From contig NZ_CP091430.1 in assembly GCF_024734895.1 (NCBI RefSeq), positions 6,094,501-6,158,500 of the forward strand: a DNA stretch of 64,000 bases, written 5' to 3'. Both the position numbers and the translations under genes were made by a program. Positions 34,924 through 44,370 of this stretch are shown piece by piece. The notes beneath the pieces are model-generated. The model did no database searches. It was not told the origin of the DNA and worked only from the letters and a program-made list of their open reading frames with translations. Numbering within the stretch: position 1 is the stretch's first letter; the number at the start of each line of letters is the position of its first letter. The DNA is from Paenibacillus spongiae. Its GTDB lineage: Bacteria > Bacillota > Bacilli > Paenibacillales > Paenibacillaceae.

Positions 34924-35784
34924 TCAACCTTTGACGGAGCCGAGCAGCATTCCTTTCGTAAAATGCTTCTGGATGAACGGATACACCACGATGATCGGAA
35001 GGCTTGCCGTAATGACGGCCGCCATCTGCATCGTCTCGGTCGGCAGCACGTTCTCGGCATTTTCAAGGGGCTGCTGGGTCATCATCAGAATTTCGCGAAT
35101 AATGACCTGCAGCGGAAACAGCGAACGGTCGGTTACATACATAATGGCCTGAAAAAACTCGTTCCAATGGCCGACCATATAGAACAAGCCGATCGTCAGC
35201 ATGGAAGGGACGGACAGCGGTACGACGATTTGCAGTAAAATACGCAGCTCCTTCGCACCGTCGATCCGCGCAGATTCAAACAGCTCCTCCGGCATCCCTT
35301 CGTAGAAGCTTTTCATAATAAGCACGTTGAAGCTCCAGACGGCGTTCGGCAGTATCATCGACCAGACGGAATCGAGCAGGCCGAGCGACTTTACGACCAG
35401 ATACGTCGGAATGATCCCCCCGCTGAACAGCATGGTGAACAGAATCATAAGCAGGAAGAAGCTGCGGCCCGGCATCAGCTTGCGGCTGAGCGGATAAGCC
35501 ATCAAGGCGGTCAGAACCAGGTTGACGGCGGTGCCGGCAATCGTAATGAAGGCGGTAACGGCGAACGCCCGGGGAATGCCCGTCTGCGTAAACAGCTGCT
35601 CGTAGGCCGAGAACGTAACCGCTTTTGGAATAAGAATGAACCCGCCGTTCTTGAGCACTTCCGATATAGGAGTGATGGATACGGATACAACGTACATAAG
35701 CGGCAATATCGCTCCAAGCGCAGCCAGTCCGAGAAACAGGCAGACCAGCAGGTTGAAGATACGGTCCTCCAAGCTTTTTACCAT
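34924..35784 (-). CDS. Carbohydrate ABC transporter permease (LplC type)
   Basis: A 286-residue permease with six membrane segments and the EAA loop ESARIDGAKELRILLQIVVPL that contacts the ATPase. The C-terminus GMLLGSVKG is characteristic of the LplC subgroup. The ATG at 35784 overlaps the end of the partner permease by 7 bases; an upstream ATG at 35799 has no good ribosome binding site. No ATPase is encoded nearby, so a shared MsmX-like ATPase is likely used. Confidence 0.93.
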   Translation of the reverse strand: MVKSLEDRIFNLLVCLFLGLAALGAILPLMYVVSVSITPISEVLKNGGFILIPKAVTFSAYEQLFTQTGIPRAFAVTAFITIAGTAVNLVLTALMAYPLSRKLMPGRSFFLLMILFTMLFSGGIIPTYLVVKSLGLLDSVWSMILPNAVWSFNVLIMKSFYEGMPEELFESARIDGAKELRILLQIVVPLSVPSMLTIGLFYMVGHWNEFFQAIMYVTDRSLFPLQVIIREILMMTQQPLENAENVLPTETMQMAAVITASLPIIVVYPFIQKHFTKGMLLGSVKG

Positions 35785-36740
35785 ATGCCTTCGCCCCATT
35801 TCTTGGCCAATTGATTGGAGCCGAGCACGAGCACGAGGCCGATGGCCGATTTGAACAGGCCGACCGCCGCTCCAAGACTGAAATTAAGCTGCTGGAGACC
35901 GGTGCGGAACACCCAGGTATCGAGAATATCGGCTACCGAATACACCTGAATGTTGTATAAAATATAAATCTGATCGAAGCCGGCGTCCATGATCTGACCG
36001 AGCTTCAGAATGAGCAGCAGCACGATCACGTTGCGGATGCCGGGGAGCGTAATATGCCAGATCATCCGCAGTCTCCCGGAGCCGTCGACCTTCGCCGCCT
36101 CATAGAGAGTCGGATCGATGCCCGTCATCGCCGCCAAATAAATGATCGCTCCCCAACCGAGGTCCTTCCATATTTCCGAACCCACTAGAATCGCGCGGAA
36201 ATGGTCGGGGGATGTCAGGAATGGAATGGACGACAAGCCCGCATCCTCGAGCAAACGGTTGAACAAGCCGGAACTCTGCGACATGAGCGCGAGCAGAATG
36301 CCGTAAATAATAACCCACGACAGGAAATGCGGCATGTACGTCAGCGTCTGTACGACGGACTTGAACCACTTCAACCGGCATTCGTTGAGAAGCAGCGCCA
36401 TGGCGATCGGCGGCACGATACCAAATATGAGCTTGTAGAAGCTGATCAGAAACGTATTGACGAGCAGTTGCGAGAAATAAGGCGAATTGAAAAATTGCGT
36501 GAAGTATTTGTACCACGGATCCGCCCAACCGCTGCCGAGAATGCCGTCAACCATGCTGTAATCCTTGAATGCGATGATGACCCCGTACATGGGCAAATAG
36601 CGGAACAAAATGTAGTAAATAACTCCAGGCAGCAGCATGATATAGAAGGCGCGAAAGGCCCATGCTCTCTTGCCCAGCTGCTTGATTTGCTGTGGTCCCG
36701 CCGCTTTGGGAACCGTCACCGGAACCGCTAGCTTATCCAT
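35778..36740 (-). CDS. Sugar ABC transporter permease (LplB type)
   Basis: A 320-residue permease with six membrane segments, the N-terminal YIMLLPGVIYYILFRYLPMYG motif of the LplB subgroup and the EAA loop YEAAKVDGSGRLRMIWHITLPG. GGTGGGG lies before the ATG. First gene of the transporter operon; a cre-like site lies 22 bases upstream. Confidence 0.93.
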   Translation of the reverse strand: MDKLAVPVTVPKAAGPQQIKQLGKRAWAFRAFYIMLLPGVIYYILFRYLPMYGVIIAFKDYSMVDGILGSGWADPWYKYFTQFFNSPYFSQLLVNTFLISFYKLIFGIVPPIAMALLLNECRLKWFKSVVQTLTYMPHFLSWVIIYGILLALMSQSSGLFNRLLEDAGLSSIPFLTSPDHFRAILVGSEIWKDLGWGAIIYLAAMTGIDPTLYEAAKVDGSGRLRMIWHITLPGIRNVIVLLLILKLGQIMDAGFDQIYILYNIQVYSVADILDTWVFRTGLQQLNFSLGAAVGLFKSAIGLVLVLGSNQLAKKWGEGIW

Positions 36741-36761
36741 CGAATCACCCCACCGTCTTCA

Positions 36762-36775
36762 TGTGTGCGCTTTCA
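36762..36775. promoter_or_regulatory. Catabolite-responsive element (cre) candidate before the permease operon
   Basis: On the minus strand TGAAAGCGCACACA matches 13 of 14 positions of the cre consensus TGWAANCGNTNWCA. It lies about 22 bases upstream of the LplB-type permease start, where CcpA binding would block transcription. A second, weaker match (CGTAAGCGTTTGCA, 36844-36857) overlaps a possible promoter TTGCAA-17-CAGAAT. Confidence 0.55.
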
Positions 36776-36857
36776 TTTGCGTGTTTCCAGTATAGCAGGC
36801 GCATTTCCGGCGTTCTATGCAGTGATTCTGCGAAACTGTTTCAATTATTGCAAACGC

Positions 36858-38651
36858 TTACGGGTATGCTTCCATATCATCATGCAGGGAAGCTGGGAGC
36901 TCGATCCGAATCAGCGTGCCTATGTCCGGCAGACTGAAAATACGGAGACCGTAGGGCTCTCCGTAATGAAGCCGGATACGTTCGTGCACGTTCATAACGC
37001 CGATGCCCGTAAACCGGTGCTTGTTAGACGGCGCCTTCCGCCGCTCCAAGAAGACGCTCTCGAGACGGGCCGCATCCATCCCCGCCCCGTTGTCCCGCAT
37101 AATGATGACGAGCCGCCCGCGGACCAGCTTCGTGCGAATCCGAATTGTTCCTTCCCGTTTCAGCGGCGCAAGTCCGTGAAAGATCGCGTTCTCCACGAGC
37201 GGCTGCAAAGTCAGCTTCAGCATGACGCAGCGCAGCGCGGCCGGTTCGGTATCGAGCTGCACTGCAAATTTGTCTCCATATCTCACCTGCTGGATATGAA
37301 CGTACATCCGCAAGCCTTCCAGTTCCTCCTCCAGCGTCACGAACTCGCTCTTCTTGTCGAAGCTGAACGAGAGCAGACCGACGAGCGATTTGATCGTTTC
37401 CCGAACTGCACCGGTTTTCTGCTGCTTCGCAAGACTGCTTATGCAGGCGAGCGTATTGTACAGGAAATGCGGCGCGATCTGGCTCTGCAGCATTTTGAGC
37501 TCGTACTGCTGCTTGCGCGTCTCGGCTTCTTTTATTTCGTGCACTAGGTGTTGAATGCGTTCCATCATCGCGTTGTAGCTTTTGGCCAGCTTGCCGATTT
37601 CGTCGTTCCGGTTTACCGTAATGCCAGACAGCACCTCCACCTCCCGCACCCGGTTCATCTTGGCGACCAGCGTCCGGATGGGATGGGCGAAATACCGGCT
37701 CAGCAAGTAGGAACCGAACAGCAGCAGGACCACCCAAACCAGGGCGACATTCCCGTAATTGCGGTATAACGCCGTTATATTCTGATAGAAATAGCTGTCT
37801 TCGTAGAATGCAATAAAATGCCACCCGAGCCGGTTCATCCCGGCCTTGACCGCAACCAGCTTGCCGGTCGGCCCGTCGATTTGCGACACGCCCGTTTTAA
37901 GATTGGTCATCTCCGCCAGAAATGACGAATCGAGCCGGGGCGGAAAGACATCCGTATGATAGGGCAGCAGGCGGTAGAAGCTGAGCGGCAGGCTGGTTTC
38001 GAACGACTGCACCGCATTTCCTTTGCCCGTTACGATCGCGAACGTCTGATTTTTCGTATTCATGAACGTGGCGAGCAGTCCGGTCAGCTTGTTCAAATCG
38101 ATTTCCACGACCGCCATTCCTTTGAAGCTTCGGTCCTTGCCGGCAATCGGAAGCACGAAGGCGACCGTCCGGCCGGACAGCGGCGATTCGTAAGGCTCCG
38201 TTATGAAGACGCCGTAGCTGCTTCTAGCTTGCTCCAGCAGGCTCCCGAGGGCGGGATTGCCCATTATTTCGAAGTTGACCTGCGTATTGGACAATACCTT
38301 GCCATCGGTCCGAACCAGATAGAGCGTCCGATACAGCGTGCTGTTCGGCGCGGCGTATTGACGCAGAAGCTTCACCGCTTCGTCTTCCTTGCCCTCGTCA
38401 AGCAGGTCCGAACGGGCTGAGAGCAGCAGCAATATGCTTTGCACATTGTCCAGATAGGCGTTTAAGTAGAGATTGGTCCGATCGATGATGATCTCCGCAT
38501 CGCTTACCACCTGTTTGCGGAACAGTTGCTCCGCATCCTTCAAATTCAGCCAAGCGAGCAGGCCGTAGAGCAGCAGCGTGCCGATAAACAGAAACAAGAA
38601 ATGCTTCAACGCGATACTTAGGCTGCTTATCCATCGGGTCAATCGCGGCAC
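36858..38651 (-). CDS. YesM-type sensor histidine kinase
   Basis: A 597-residue membrane kinase: one N-terminal membrane segment, an extracellular Cache-like sensor (about 40-280), a second segment (VVLLLFGSYLLSRYF), a HAMP domain and the His_kinase module with QSQIAPHFLYNTLACISSL carrying the phosphoacceptor His, then an HATPase domain with NAIFHGL and DNGAGMD. The open frame extends to a GTG at 38690 inside the response regulator gene; the GTG at 38651 is chosen because AAGAAAGGATGA lies just upstream, seven bases after the regulator's stop. It probably senses sugars for the transporter at 33-36.7 kb. Confidence 0.9.
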   Translation of the reverse strand: MPRLTRWISSLSIALKHFLFLFIGTLLLYGLLAWLNLKDAEQLFRKQVVSDAEIIIDRTNLYLNAYLDNVQSILLLLSARSDLLDEGKEDEAVKLLRQYAAPNSTLYRTLYLVRTDGKVLSNTQVNFEIMGNPALGSLLEQARSSYGVFITEPYESPLSGRTVAFVLPIAGKDRSFKGMAVVEIDLNKLTGLLATFMNTKNQTFAIVTGKGNAVQSFETSLPLSFYRLLPYHTDVFPPRLDSSFLAEMTNLKTGVSQIDGPTGKLVAVKAGMNRLGWHFIAFYEDSYFYQNITALYRNYGNVALVWVVLLLFGSYLLSRYFAHPIRTLVAKMNRVREVEVLSGITVNRNDEIGKLAKSYNAMMERIQHLVHEIKEAETRKQQYELKMLQSQIAPHFLYNTLACISSLAKQQKTGAVRETIKSLVGLLSFSFDKKSEFVTLEEELEGLRMYVHIQQVRYGDKFAVQLDTEPAALRCVMLKLTLQPLVENAIFHGLAPLKREGTIRIRTKLVRGRLVIIMRDNGAGMDAARLESVFLERRKAPSNKHRFTGIGVMNVHERIRLHYGEPYGLRIFSLPDIGTLIRIELPASLHDDMEAYP

Positions 38652-38658
38652 TTTCGTA

Positions 38659-39975
38659 TCATCCTTTCTTGAATTCGGTGGGGGAGACACCGGTTCTTCC
38701 TCGGAATACGACGGAGAAATAACGGTAGCTCGGTATGCCGACCCGCCCGGCTACTTCGTACACTTTCAGCGACGTCGTCTGCAGCAGCCGGATGGCCTGA
38801 TCGATTCTCAGCCGGGTCAAATAATCGTTGAACGATTCCCCGGTTTCTTCCCGGAACAGCCGGCTTAAATAAAAAGAGCTCAATCCGACCTCCTCCGCAA
38901 TCGACGTCAACGTTATCGGTTCCGCAAGCTTCCGCGCCATCAACTGCATCGCCAATTGCACTTCCTTGCGCCATTTCCGGGGCTCCCCCGTTCCGCTCTC
39001 TGCGGACTCGGGGCGGCCGGCTGCCTGCGAATCGGATAGCACTTCGCCGGAATTGTGGAAGTAGGCGATCGACGGCCCCGGCTCCGACCGCTTGATCGCC
39101 GCAAGCAAACCCGCCGTGTCGGTTACGGGACCTCCCAGGAGCGTATACAGCTTTACCTCTCCGCTTAAGTAAGGAAGCTGGCGGTCGAGTCCATGCTGCA
39201 GCGCAATCATCAGTTTCTCCGCCGTTTGCCTGAATTGTTCCCGGTCCCATGCCGCAGAGGAAGCGGAATTAAACCACAGCATATGATCCGATTCGCCAAG
39301 CGGCGTCCAATCGAACTGATCGTGCGGAAGCAGCCGCTGCTCGTCCAGAGCCTGATGCAGCGCAACGATGACTTCGTAGCGGTATTCCGGCTTGAACACC
39401 GCATGCAGCCTGGCCGTAATAAGCGGGCTTGCCACTTCACCCTTCTCCGGGATTGCGCTTGCATCGCCGGCCCATAGCCGCCCGACCAGATCGTCCGGTC
39501 CTTCGCCTTCTTTCAGCAGCTGAGCCAGCAGCCGCGACAGCTCGGTGCGTCTTCCGTACCGCTCGCTGCGCCGGTTGGCATACTCACGGCGGATCGCTTC
39601 CCGTGCTTTGTCCAGTACCGCCCGCATATCTTCCTCGTCCAGCGCCACTTTGATCAAATAGTCGAGTGCCCCGAGCTTCAGCGCTTCCCGGGCATATTCG
39701 AATTCGCTGTGGCACGTGAGCAGTACGATCTGGGTTAGCGGATAACGGCCGCGAAGCCGCCGACACAGCTCAAGCCCGTCCATGACCGGCATCGTAATGT
39801 CGGTAATGACAACATCCGGCCGCAAGCCGTCACACATCTGCAGCGCTTCTTCCCCGTTCTCCGCTTCGCCTGCAAGCTCCGCCCCATAATCCGGCCAAGG
39901 AAAAGAGCGCAGATCTTCCCGCAGCGGCTGCTCGTCATCTACGATCAGAACCGTTAGCACAGGCTTGGACATCAT
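38659..39975 (-). CDS. YesN-type AraC response regulator
   Basis: A 438-residue response regulator: receiver domain (VLIVDDEQPLREDL, phosphoacceptor Asp in DVVITDITMPVMDGL), a middle linker and a C-terminal AraC DNA-binding domain (ITLTSIAEEVGLSSFYLSRLF and the final FRGRTGVSPTEFKKG). GGAGGTGG precedes the start. It pairs with the kinase encoded downstream and should activate the adjacent transporter operon. Confidence 0.93.
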   Translation of the reverse strand: MMSKPVLTVLIVDDEQPLREDLRSFPWPDYGAELAGEAENGEEALQMCDGLRPDVVITDITMPVMDGLELCRRLRGRYPLTQIVLLTCHSEFEYAREALKLGALDYLIKVALDEEDMRAVLDKAREAIRREYANRRSERYGRRTELSRLLAQLLKEGEGPDDLVGRLWAGDASAIPEKGEVASPLITARLHAVFKPEYRYEVIVALHQALDEQRLLPHDQFDWTPLGESDHMLWFNSASSAAWDREQFRQTAEKLMIALQHGLDRQLPYLSGEVKLYTLLGGPVTDTAGLLAAIKRSEPGPSIAYFHNSGEVLSDSQAAGRPESAESGTGEPRKWRKEVQLAMQLMARKLAEPITLTSIAEEVGLSSFYLSRLFREETGESFNDYLTRLRIDQAIRLLQTTSLKVYEVAGRVGIPSYRYFSVVFRGRTGVSPTEFKKG

Positions 39976-40017
39976 TAATCCACCTCCAACTCATTTGATT
40001 CGATTATAGAACGAAAA

Positions 40018-40047
40018 GAAAAAAAGAGCATTCGCTCGATGCTCTTT
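40018..40047 (-). terminator. Intrinsic terminator upstream of the YesN gene
   Basis: AAAGAGCAT (40023-40031) and ATGCTCTTT (40039-40047) form a 9-bp stem with a 7-base loop; in the minus-strand RNA a run of seven U follows. It should stop transcripts coming from beyond 40.05 kb before they enter the two-component genes. The nearest intact upstream gene ends 500 bases away, which suggests that a gene once lay between. Confidence 0.75.
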
Positions 40048-40269
40048 CGATATGTGTTGGCGATTATCGCCGCCGTACCTGCCTTTTCATATTGCTCCTG
40101 CCCGTTGCCCGGGTCGATTTGGTCAAGGAAGCGCCCGGTTATGTGTTGGACAGACGAATAACAGGCCCGAATACGGCGGCCAGCAACTGTTATAAGGGCG
40201 AGGGGCTATCGACCAAGTGATTACGATCGCTTGGGAGACAGCCCCTTCGTATAGAAACGTTCAAAAACC

Positions 40270-40540
40270 CTATGCAAATCTTACGATGGAATTCCTCTGA
40301 CGCGATCCCATATATCTCCCCACACAAAATCCGTTTCCTCCGAACCTCAATGCCAATTTCTCGGCCTTCCTGGCCGTGACGTAAAGCGTTGACAGCAGGT
40401 TCTCCAATACACGCCGCAGATGTACCCGATCGTCCAGACAAATAGCGGCGACTCCGTGAATTGACCGTAGGCGTAATGGCGGCTTTTTGGAAATCCGGAT
40501 AAAACCCGATCCAAACTTTCTGTGCCACGTCCTTCAAGTT
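40270..40540 (-). pseudogene. Possible decayed histidine kinase fragment in a ~540-base gap
   Basis: The stretch 39976-40542 holds no intact gene. One minus-strand frame ending at 40270 reads ICLDDRVHLRRVLENLLSTL, which resembles the N-box region of HATPase domains (D-x-x-x-L-x-x-V-L-x-N-L-L). The neighbouring frames show no known motif. With the terminator at 40018-40047 this may be the remains of a kinase gene. The similarity is short and unverified. Confidence 0.25.
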
Positions 40541-40542
40541 GA

Positions 40543-41688
40543 TTAGATGAAGAGCGGAGGAGATGATTTCTCTCCAGTTTCATAGGCCTTTCTCGCGCAT
40601 TCGTCGATTACATCGCTGCTGATGAAGGGCGCCATCGTTTGAAGGGCAGAGATCCCTCCTTGCTCGTAGGCTTTCCGCGCGCATTCGTCGATTACATCTC
40701 TGCTGATGAAGGGCGCCATCGTTTGAAGGGCAGAGATCCCTCCTTGCTCGTAGGCTTTCCGCGCGCATTCGTCGATTACATCGCTGCTAATGAAGGGCGC
40801 GATCGATTGAAGGACAGAGATCCCTCCTTGCTCGTAGGCTTTCCGCGCGCACTCGTCCAGCACTTCATCGCTGATGAAGGGAGCCATCGATACCAGAGAC
40901 GTTATCCCGCCGGCTTCGTATGCGCTTCTCGCGCATTCACTAATCGCCTCATCGCTAAGGAATGGCGCGATCGACTGAAGGGCATGAATCCCCTCCTGTC
41001 CAAAGGCTTTCCGCGCGCATTCGTCCAGCACTTCGTCGCTGATGAAGGGAGCTATCGATACCAGAGACGTTATCCCGCCGGCTTCGTATGCGCTTCTCGC
41101 GCATTCGCTAATCACCTCTTCGCTAAGGAATGGCGCGATCGATTGAAGGGCATGAATCCCCTCCTGCCCGAAGGCTTTCCGCGCGCATTCGTCCAGCACT
41201 TCGTCGCTGATGAATGGGGCCATGGATAACAAAGAAGATAATCCTCCAGCATCAAACGACTTTCTCGCGCATTCGCCGATCAATTCTTCACTCAAGAACG
41301 GCGCTATAGGCGCAAGCTCGTCTAATGCCACCTTCTCTTTAACGCTTTCAAACACCTCTTCGACCTGCTCTGTTCTAAGTATCGGAGCAACTTCCGAGAT
41401 TTCCTGTATCGATAGCTCATGCTGCTGCAGATAACCGTCGGCGGTTCGGTTGAGCATATGCTTGAGCAGCTCGGTTCCTTTGCCATTCTCGAGAATCTCG
41501 TCGATGCTTACGCCAAATACTTCAGCGAGCTGGGGAAGCTTGGAGATGTCGGGCATCGTCTCTCCCCGTTCCCAGTTGCTGACCGCCTGATGGCGAATGC
41601 CAAGCTGATCCGCCAATCCCATCTGAGTCATCCCCGCCTGGTTCCTCAACTTGGCAATATTTCTGCCTACTTTGACCATATTAAACAC
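40543..41688 (-). CDS. Xre-family regulator with nine tandem 28-residue repeats
   Basis: A 381-residue protein. Residues ~4-65 form a Cro/CI helix-turn-helix (IAKLRNQAGMTQMGLADQLG ... VSNWERGETMPD). After a helical linker come nine units of about 28 residues with the pattern (I/M)APF(I/L)S-x-(D/E)-V-(I/L)-(D/S)ECAR(K/S)A(Y/F)-x-x-x-GI-x-x-L-x-(S/T); the last unit is incomplete. Each unit looks like two short helices, giving a solenoid of HEAT-like type. The 84-base DNA units are very similar, mostly in the last four, so the array probably expanded recently. The GTG at 41688 is chosen from AAAGGGTG six bases upstream; an ATG at 41679 is possible. Target and function unknown. Confidence 0.8.
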   Translation of the reverse strand: MFNMVKVGRNIAKLRNQAGMTQMGLADQLGIRHQAVSNWERGETMPDISKLPQLAEVFGVSIDEILENGKGTELLKHMLNRTADGYLQQHELSIQEISEVAPILRTEQVEEVFESVKEKVALDELAPIAPFLSEELIGECARKSFDAGGLSSLLSMAPFISDEVLDECARKAFGQEGIHALQSIAPFLSEEVISECARSAYEAGGITSLVSIAPFISDEVLDECARKAFGQEGIHALQSIAPFLSDEAISECARSAYEAGGITSLVSMAPFISDEVLDECARKAYEQGGISVLQSIAPFISSDVIDECARKAYEQGGISALQTMAPFISRDVIDECARKAYEQGGISALQTMAPFISSDVIDECARKAYETGEKSSPPLFI

Positions 41689-41800
41689 GGCTATCACCCT
41701 TTCGTTCGAGATGATCTCAGTGTATCCGCTGCGGGGCAATCTGTATATCAAGTCGTGCTTGAGTCGGTCATCCAGGGGTAACTGCAGCAGCCGCTACCTA

Positions 41801-42838
41801 TTAAAGCGATAATTGAATTTGCTGCAGCGATCCTAAAGCCCGCTGCTCCAATACCGAGATCTCTCTCAAACTCGCAAGCAAATCTTCCTTATCGCCCCGG
41901 CCAAACAACTCGCGCGGCTGCTCGTAGGGATACTGTTCTTTCAACCTTCTGACTCGCATTGATATTTCACTGTAGAGCTGGATAGCTTCATCAACCGCCT
42001 GCCGCGCTTCTGCGCTGCATGCATCCTTCATCTCTTCCAGAAAGAGCTTCGCATGTAATCTGGCCTCGCTGACAACCTCGATAACCAGGGCAAAATCATA
42101 CTTCAGAACAGCATCGCGTTCTATCGCCGCGATCCACTCCTCGTAAGCTCTGGGGCCGACATAATAGGTTTGCCCGAATTCTTCATAAGCAGCTTCAGTA
42201 TTCAATCGCAGGACAAACCGGAGGGCTTCCTCGAATGCGGCTAATTCATCTTCCGCTGCGGCAGGACTGGCCCAATGCAAGGAGACTACTCCGCCGGTTG
42301 CAGCGCTTGGTTCGGCTTGGCTGCGTTCCAGGGCACAATTCACGCATGGACAGCGGCTTAAGCCTAGCAAGTTCCAAGGAATGACATCTTCACTATGCTG
42401 ATAACCCGTATGCCATGAATCGATATAGTAACCCGTCTCATCATACCCCGTTATAACGCTGGTCTGGTCAAGCTGAGCGATATTCTTGGCAAACACAGGT
42501 TTGCCGGAATCCACTGCCGCTCTCGCCCTGTTCCACGCCTCGGCTTGCAGGTCGGCGAAAGTTTCGCCGTCCGCATGCGCGTGAATTCCTTCTATATGTA
42601 CCCCAAGATTGCTTGCGAGTCTATAAATGTCCGGTATCGGCGGACCTGCATTGGGATGTATGGCGCGCTCATCAAGCACATGAAGAAAGGCGAGCCCTGT
42701 CATCCCATATATGCGCGTTGGCGTTATAGCGATATGGTAGTAATCCGCAGCAGACTTGATCGCCCCGAGCTGCGAGGCATCCATTCCGGCAAAACCGTAA
42801 TGCTCCAGGTTTACCCTTGTCGTGATTCTATTCTCCAT
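41801..42838 (-). CDS. Hypothetical protein with cysteine-peptidase-like (BtrH N-terminal-like) domain
   Basis: A 345-residue soluble protein I do not firmly recognise. The first ~180 residues resemble BtrH N-terminal/C39-like folds: YGMTGLAFLHVLDE near residue 45, GKPVFAKNI near 112 and SVITGYDETGYYIDSWHTGY near 125. The usual nucleophilic Cys is not evident at the GLAF position; a CPCVNC cluster at about 163-168 could bind metal. The rest is helical. AGAGGCGG precedes the ATG. It lies between the Xre gene and a binding-protein gene on the same strand with gaps over 100 bases, so it may be separately transcribed. Confidence 0.55.
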   Translation of the reverse strand: MENRITTRVNLEHYGFAGMDASQLGAIKSAADYYHIAITPTRIYGMTGLAFLHVLDERAIHPNAGPPIPDIYRLASNLGVHIEGIHAHADGETFADLQAEAWNRARAAVDSGKPVFAKNIAQLDQTSVITGYDETGYYIDSWHTGYQHSEDVIPWNLLGLSRCPCVNCALERSQAEPSAATGGVVSLHWASPAAAEDELAAFEEALRFVLRLNTEAAYEEFGQTYYVGPRAYEEWIAAIERDAVLKYDFALVIEVVSEARLHAKLFLEEMKDACSAEARQAVDEAIQLYSEISMRVRRLKEQYPYEQPRELFGRGDKEDLLASLREISVLEQRALGSLQQIQLSL

Positions 42839-43032
42839 TCACAACCGCCTCTTTTCGACTAATAGGAATAACAGGCAGTACCCGCTGCTCCCCAAATCCG
42901 GGCACTTTTCCATTATATAACAATAACAACAAAGCAGACAGGCCTTCCGCACCGAAAAATCCGCCAATAGCGGTTTCCATTCACGATGTCCGACTGACTG
43001 CTTTAACCATATGACGGATGCGGATTGCATCA

Positions 43033-44370
43033 TCATCCTTTCTCAAAGCTCTGCTGCATCTGGTAGGCCGCTTCGTCAGGCGTTATGCTCCCGAAGGCAA
43101 GCGCTTGAAGGACGAGGAACAGCGACTGCTGGACATCCGATTCCTGCAGCTCCCTCGGTCCGGATACGCCCTTATTCAAATATTCGAGCGTCATCCGGAG
43201 CGCCTCCTTCTCGACGGTACCGTACATCCACTCTTCGTCCACCCTCACTTCGGAAGCGCTGGGGAGAACCTGCAGCATTTCAGTCCACATTTGCTGTCCC
43301 TCGCCGACGGTCATAAATTGTATGAACCGCCACACGGCGCCTTTGTTCCGTGAATCTTTGTTCATCCCCCAGGCAATGTCGACAGTGGCCGTAACATTGC
43401 GCTTGCCTGCCTCTATGAGCTGCGGCAGCGGGAACATCCCGAACCGGGGCGGGTCGTAAAGCATTCCTGCCGATTGCCTCGTCATACTGCTCAGCTGCCA
43501 GGAGCCGAGGCTCACCATAGCCTGCTTGCCGCTGTTGAACTGTCGGAACGCGTCCGGGTAGACGGAGTGATGAAACGCGTCTGTTGAGAAGATGCCTTCC
43601 GCAAACATCCGCTGCCACCAGCGGAACGATTCCACGAGCAGCGGATCGGTCCAGGGAAGGAGCCCCTGCTCCGCTTGATACACGCTCCCCGGCGCCACTT
43701 GACCGGCAATCGCCATGAACACGTCGCGGCAAGCCCAGCCTTCCTTCGCTCCGATTCCGATTCCCCGAAACATGCCCGGTTCGGCTTTGGAGAGCACAGC
43801 AACAATATGCGTTAGATCATCATACGTCGTCGGCGGCTGCAGTCCGTGCTTCTGAAACAGCTTGTCGTTATATAAAATAATCGGCGCTACGGTCATGCCC
43901 CCGGGCAGCACATAGTAATCTTCGCCCGAGAAAGCGGCCTGCTTCAGAGCGATATCGAGAAACTTCGAGCGCCACTCCGTTCCCCAGGTTCGCTCGGCAT
44001 ATGGCCGCAGCGGTTCCAGGTAAGACTTGAACTGATTGGCATTCGCGCCGACCTGCATGGCGATGACGTCCGGCCCGTTGCCGCTGGCGAGCCCGACAGC
44101 CAGCTTCTGGAAGAATGCGCCCGATTCCCCGATATGCTTGACGACGAGATCGATGTCGGGGTTGAGCTGTTCGAATGCCCGTTCCAGCTTCGGCATTTGG
44201 TCGGGAGACGGAATCCATTTCCAGAATGTAATTTTGTATTTCTTCTGCACGACAGAGACCGCATCCGAATCACTGCGATTAACGGACTGGCTGGAGCCGC
44301 AGCCGGCAATCCCCAGTGTGAGCAGCACGATTGCAGTCATCAATAAACGGCTATTTCGCGTTATTCTCAT
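43033..44370 (-). CDS. Extracellular solute-binding lipoprotein linked to a two-component system
   Basis: A 445-residue type 1 binding lipoprotein: signal peptide with lipobox LGIAGCGSS (Cys24), then ITFWKWIPSPDQMPKLERAF and NPDIDLVVKHI, typical of sugar-binding proteins. Its ATG overlaps the stop of the YesN-type regulator by 4 bases, and no permease gene adjoins it. It may act as a sugar receptor for the neighbouring histidine kinase instead of, or besides, feeding a transporter. Confidence 0.9.
   Translation of the reverse strand: MRITRNSRLLMTAIVLLTLGIAGCGSSQSVNRSDSDAVSVVQKKYKITFWKWIPSPDQMPKLERAFEQLNPDIDLVVKHIGESGAFFQKLAVGLASGNGPDVIAMQVGANANQFKSYLEPLRPYAERTWGTEWRSKFLDIALKQAAFSGEDYYVLPGGMTVAPIILYNDKLFQKHGLQPPTTYDDLTHIVAVLSKAEPGMFRGIGIGAKEGWACRDVFMAIAGQVAPGSVYQAEQGLLPWTDPLLVESFRWWQRMFAEGIFSTDAFHHSVYPDAFRQFNSGKQAMVSLGSWQLSSMTRQSAGMLYDPPRFGMFPLPQLIEAGKRNVTATVDIAWGMNKDSRNKGAVWRFIQFMTVGEGQQMWTEMLQVLPSASEVRVDEEWMYGTVEKEALRMTLEYLNKGVSGPRELQESDVQQSLFLVLQALAFGSITPDEAAYQMQQSFEKG

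Noticed and set aside
40570-41210. 84-base tandem repeats considered as a CRISPR or satellite array
   Set aside because: The units are in frame and encode the 28-residue repeats of the Xre protein; there are no unique spacers.
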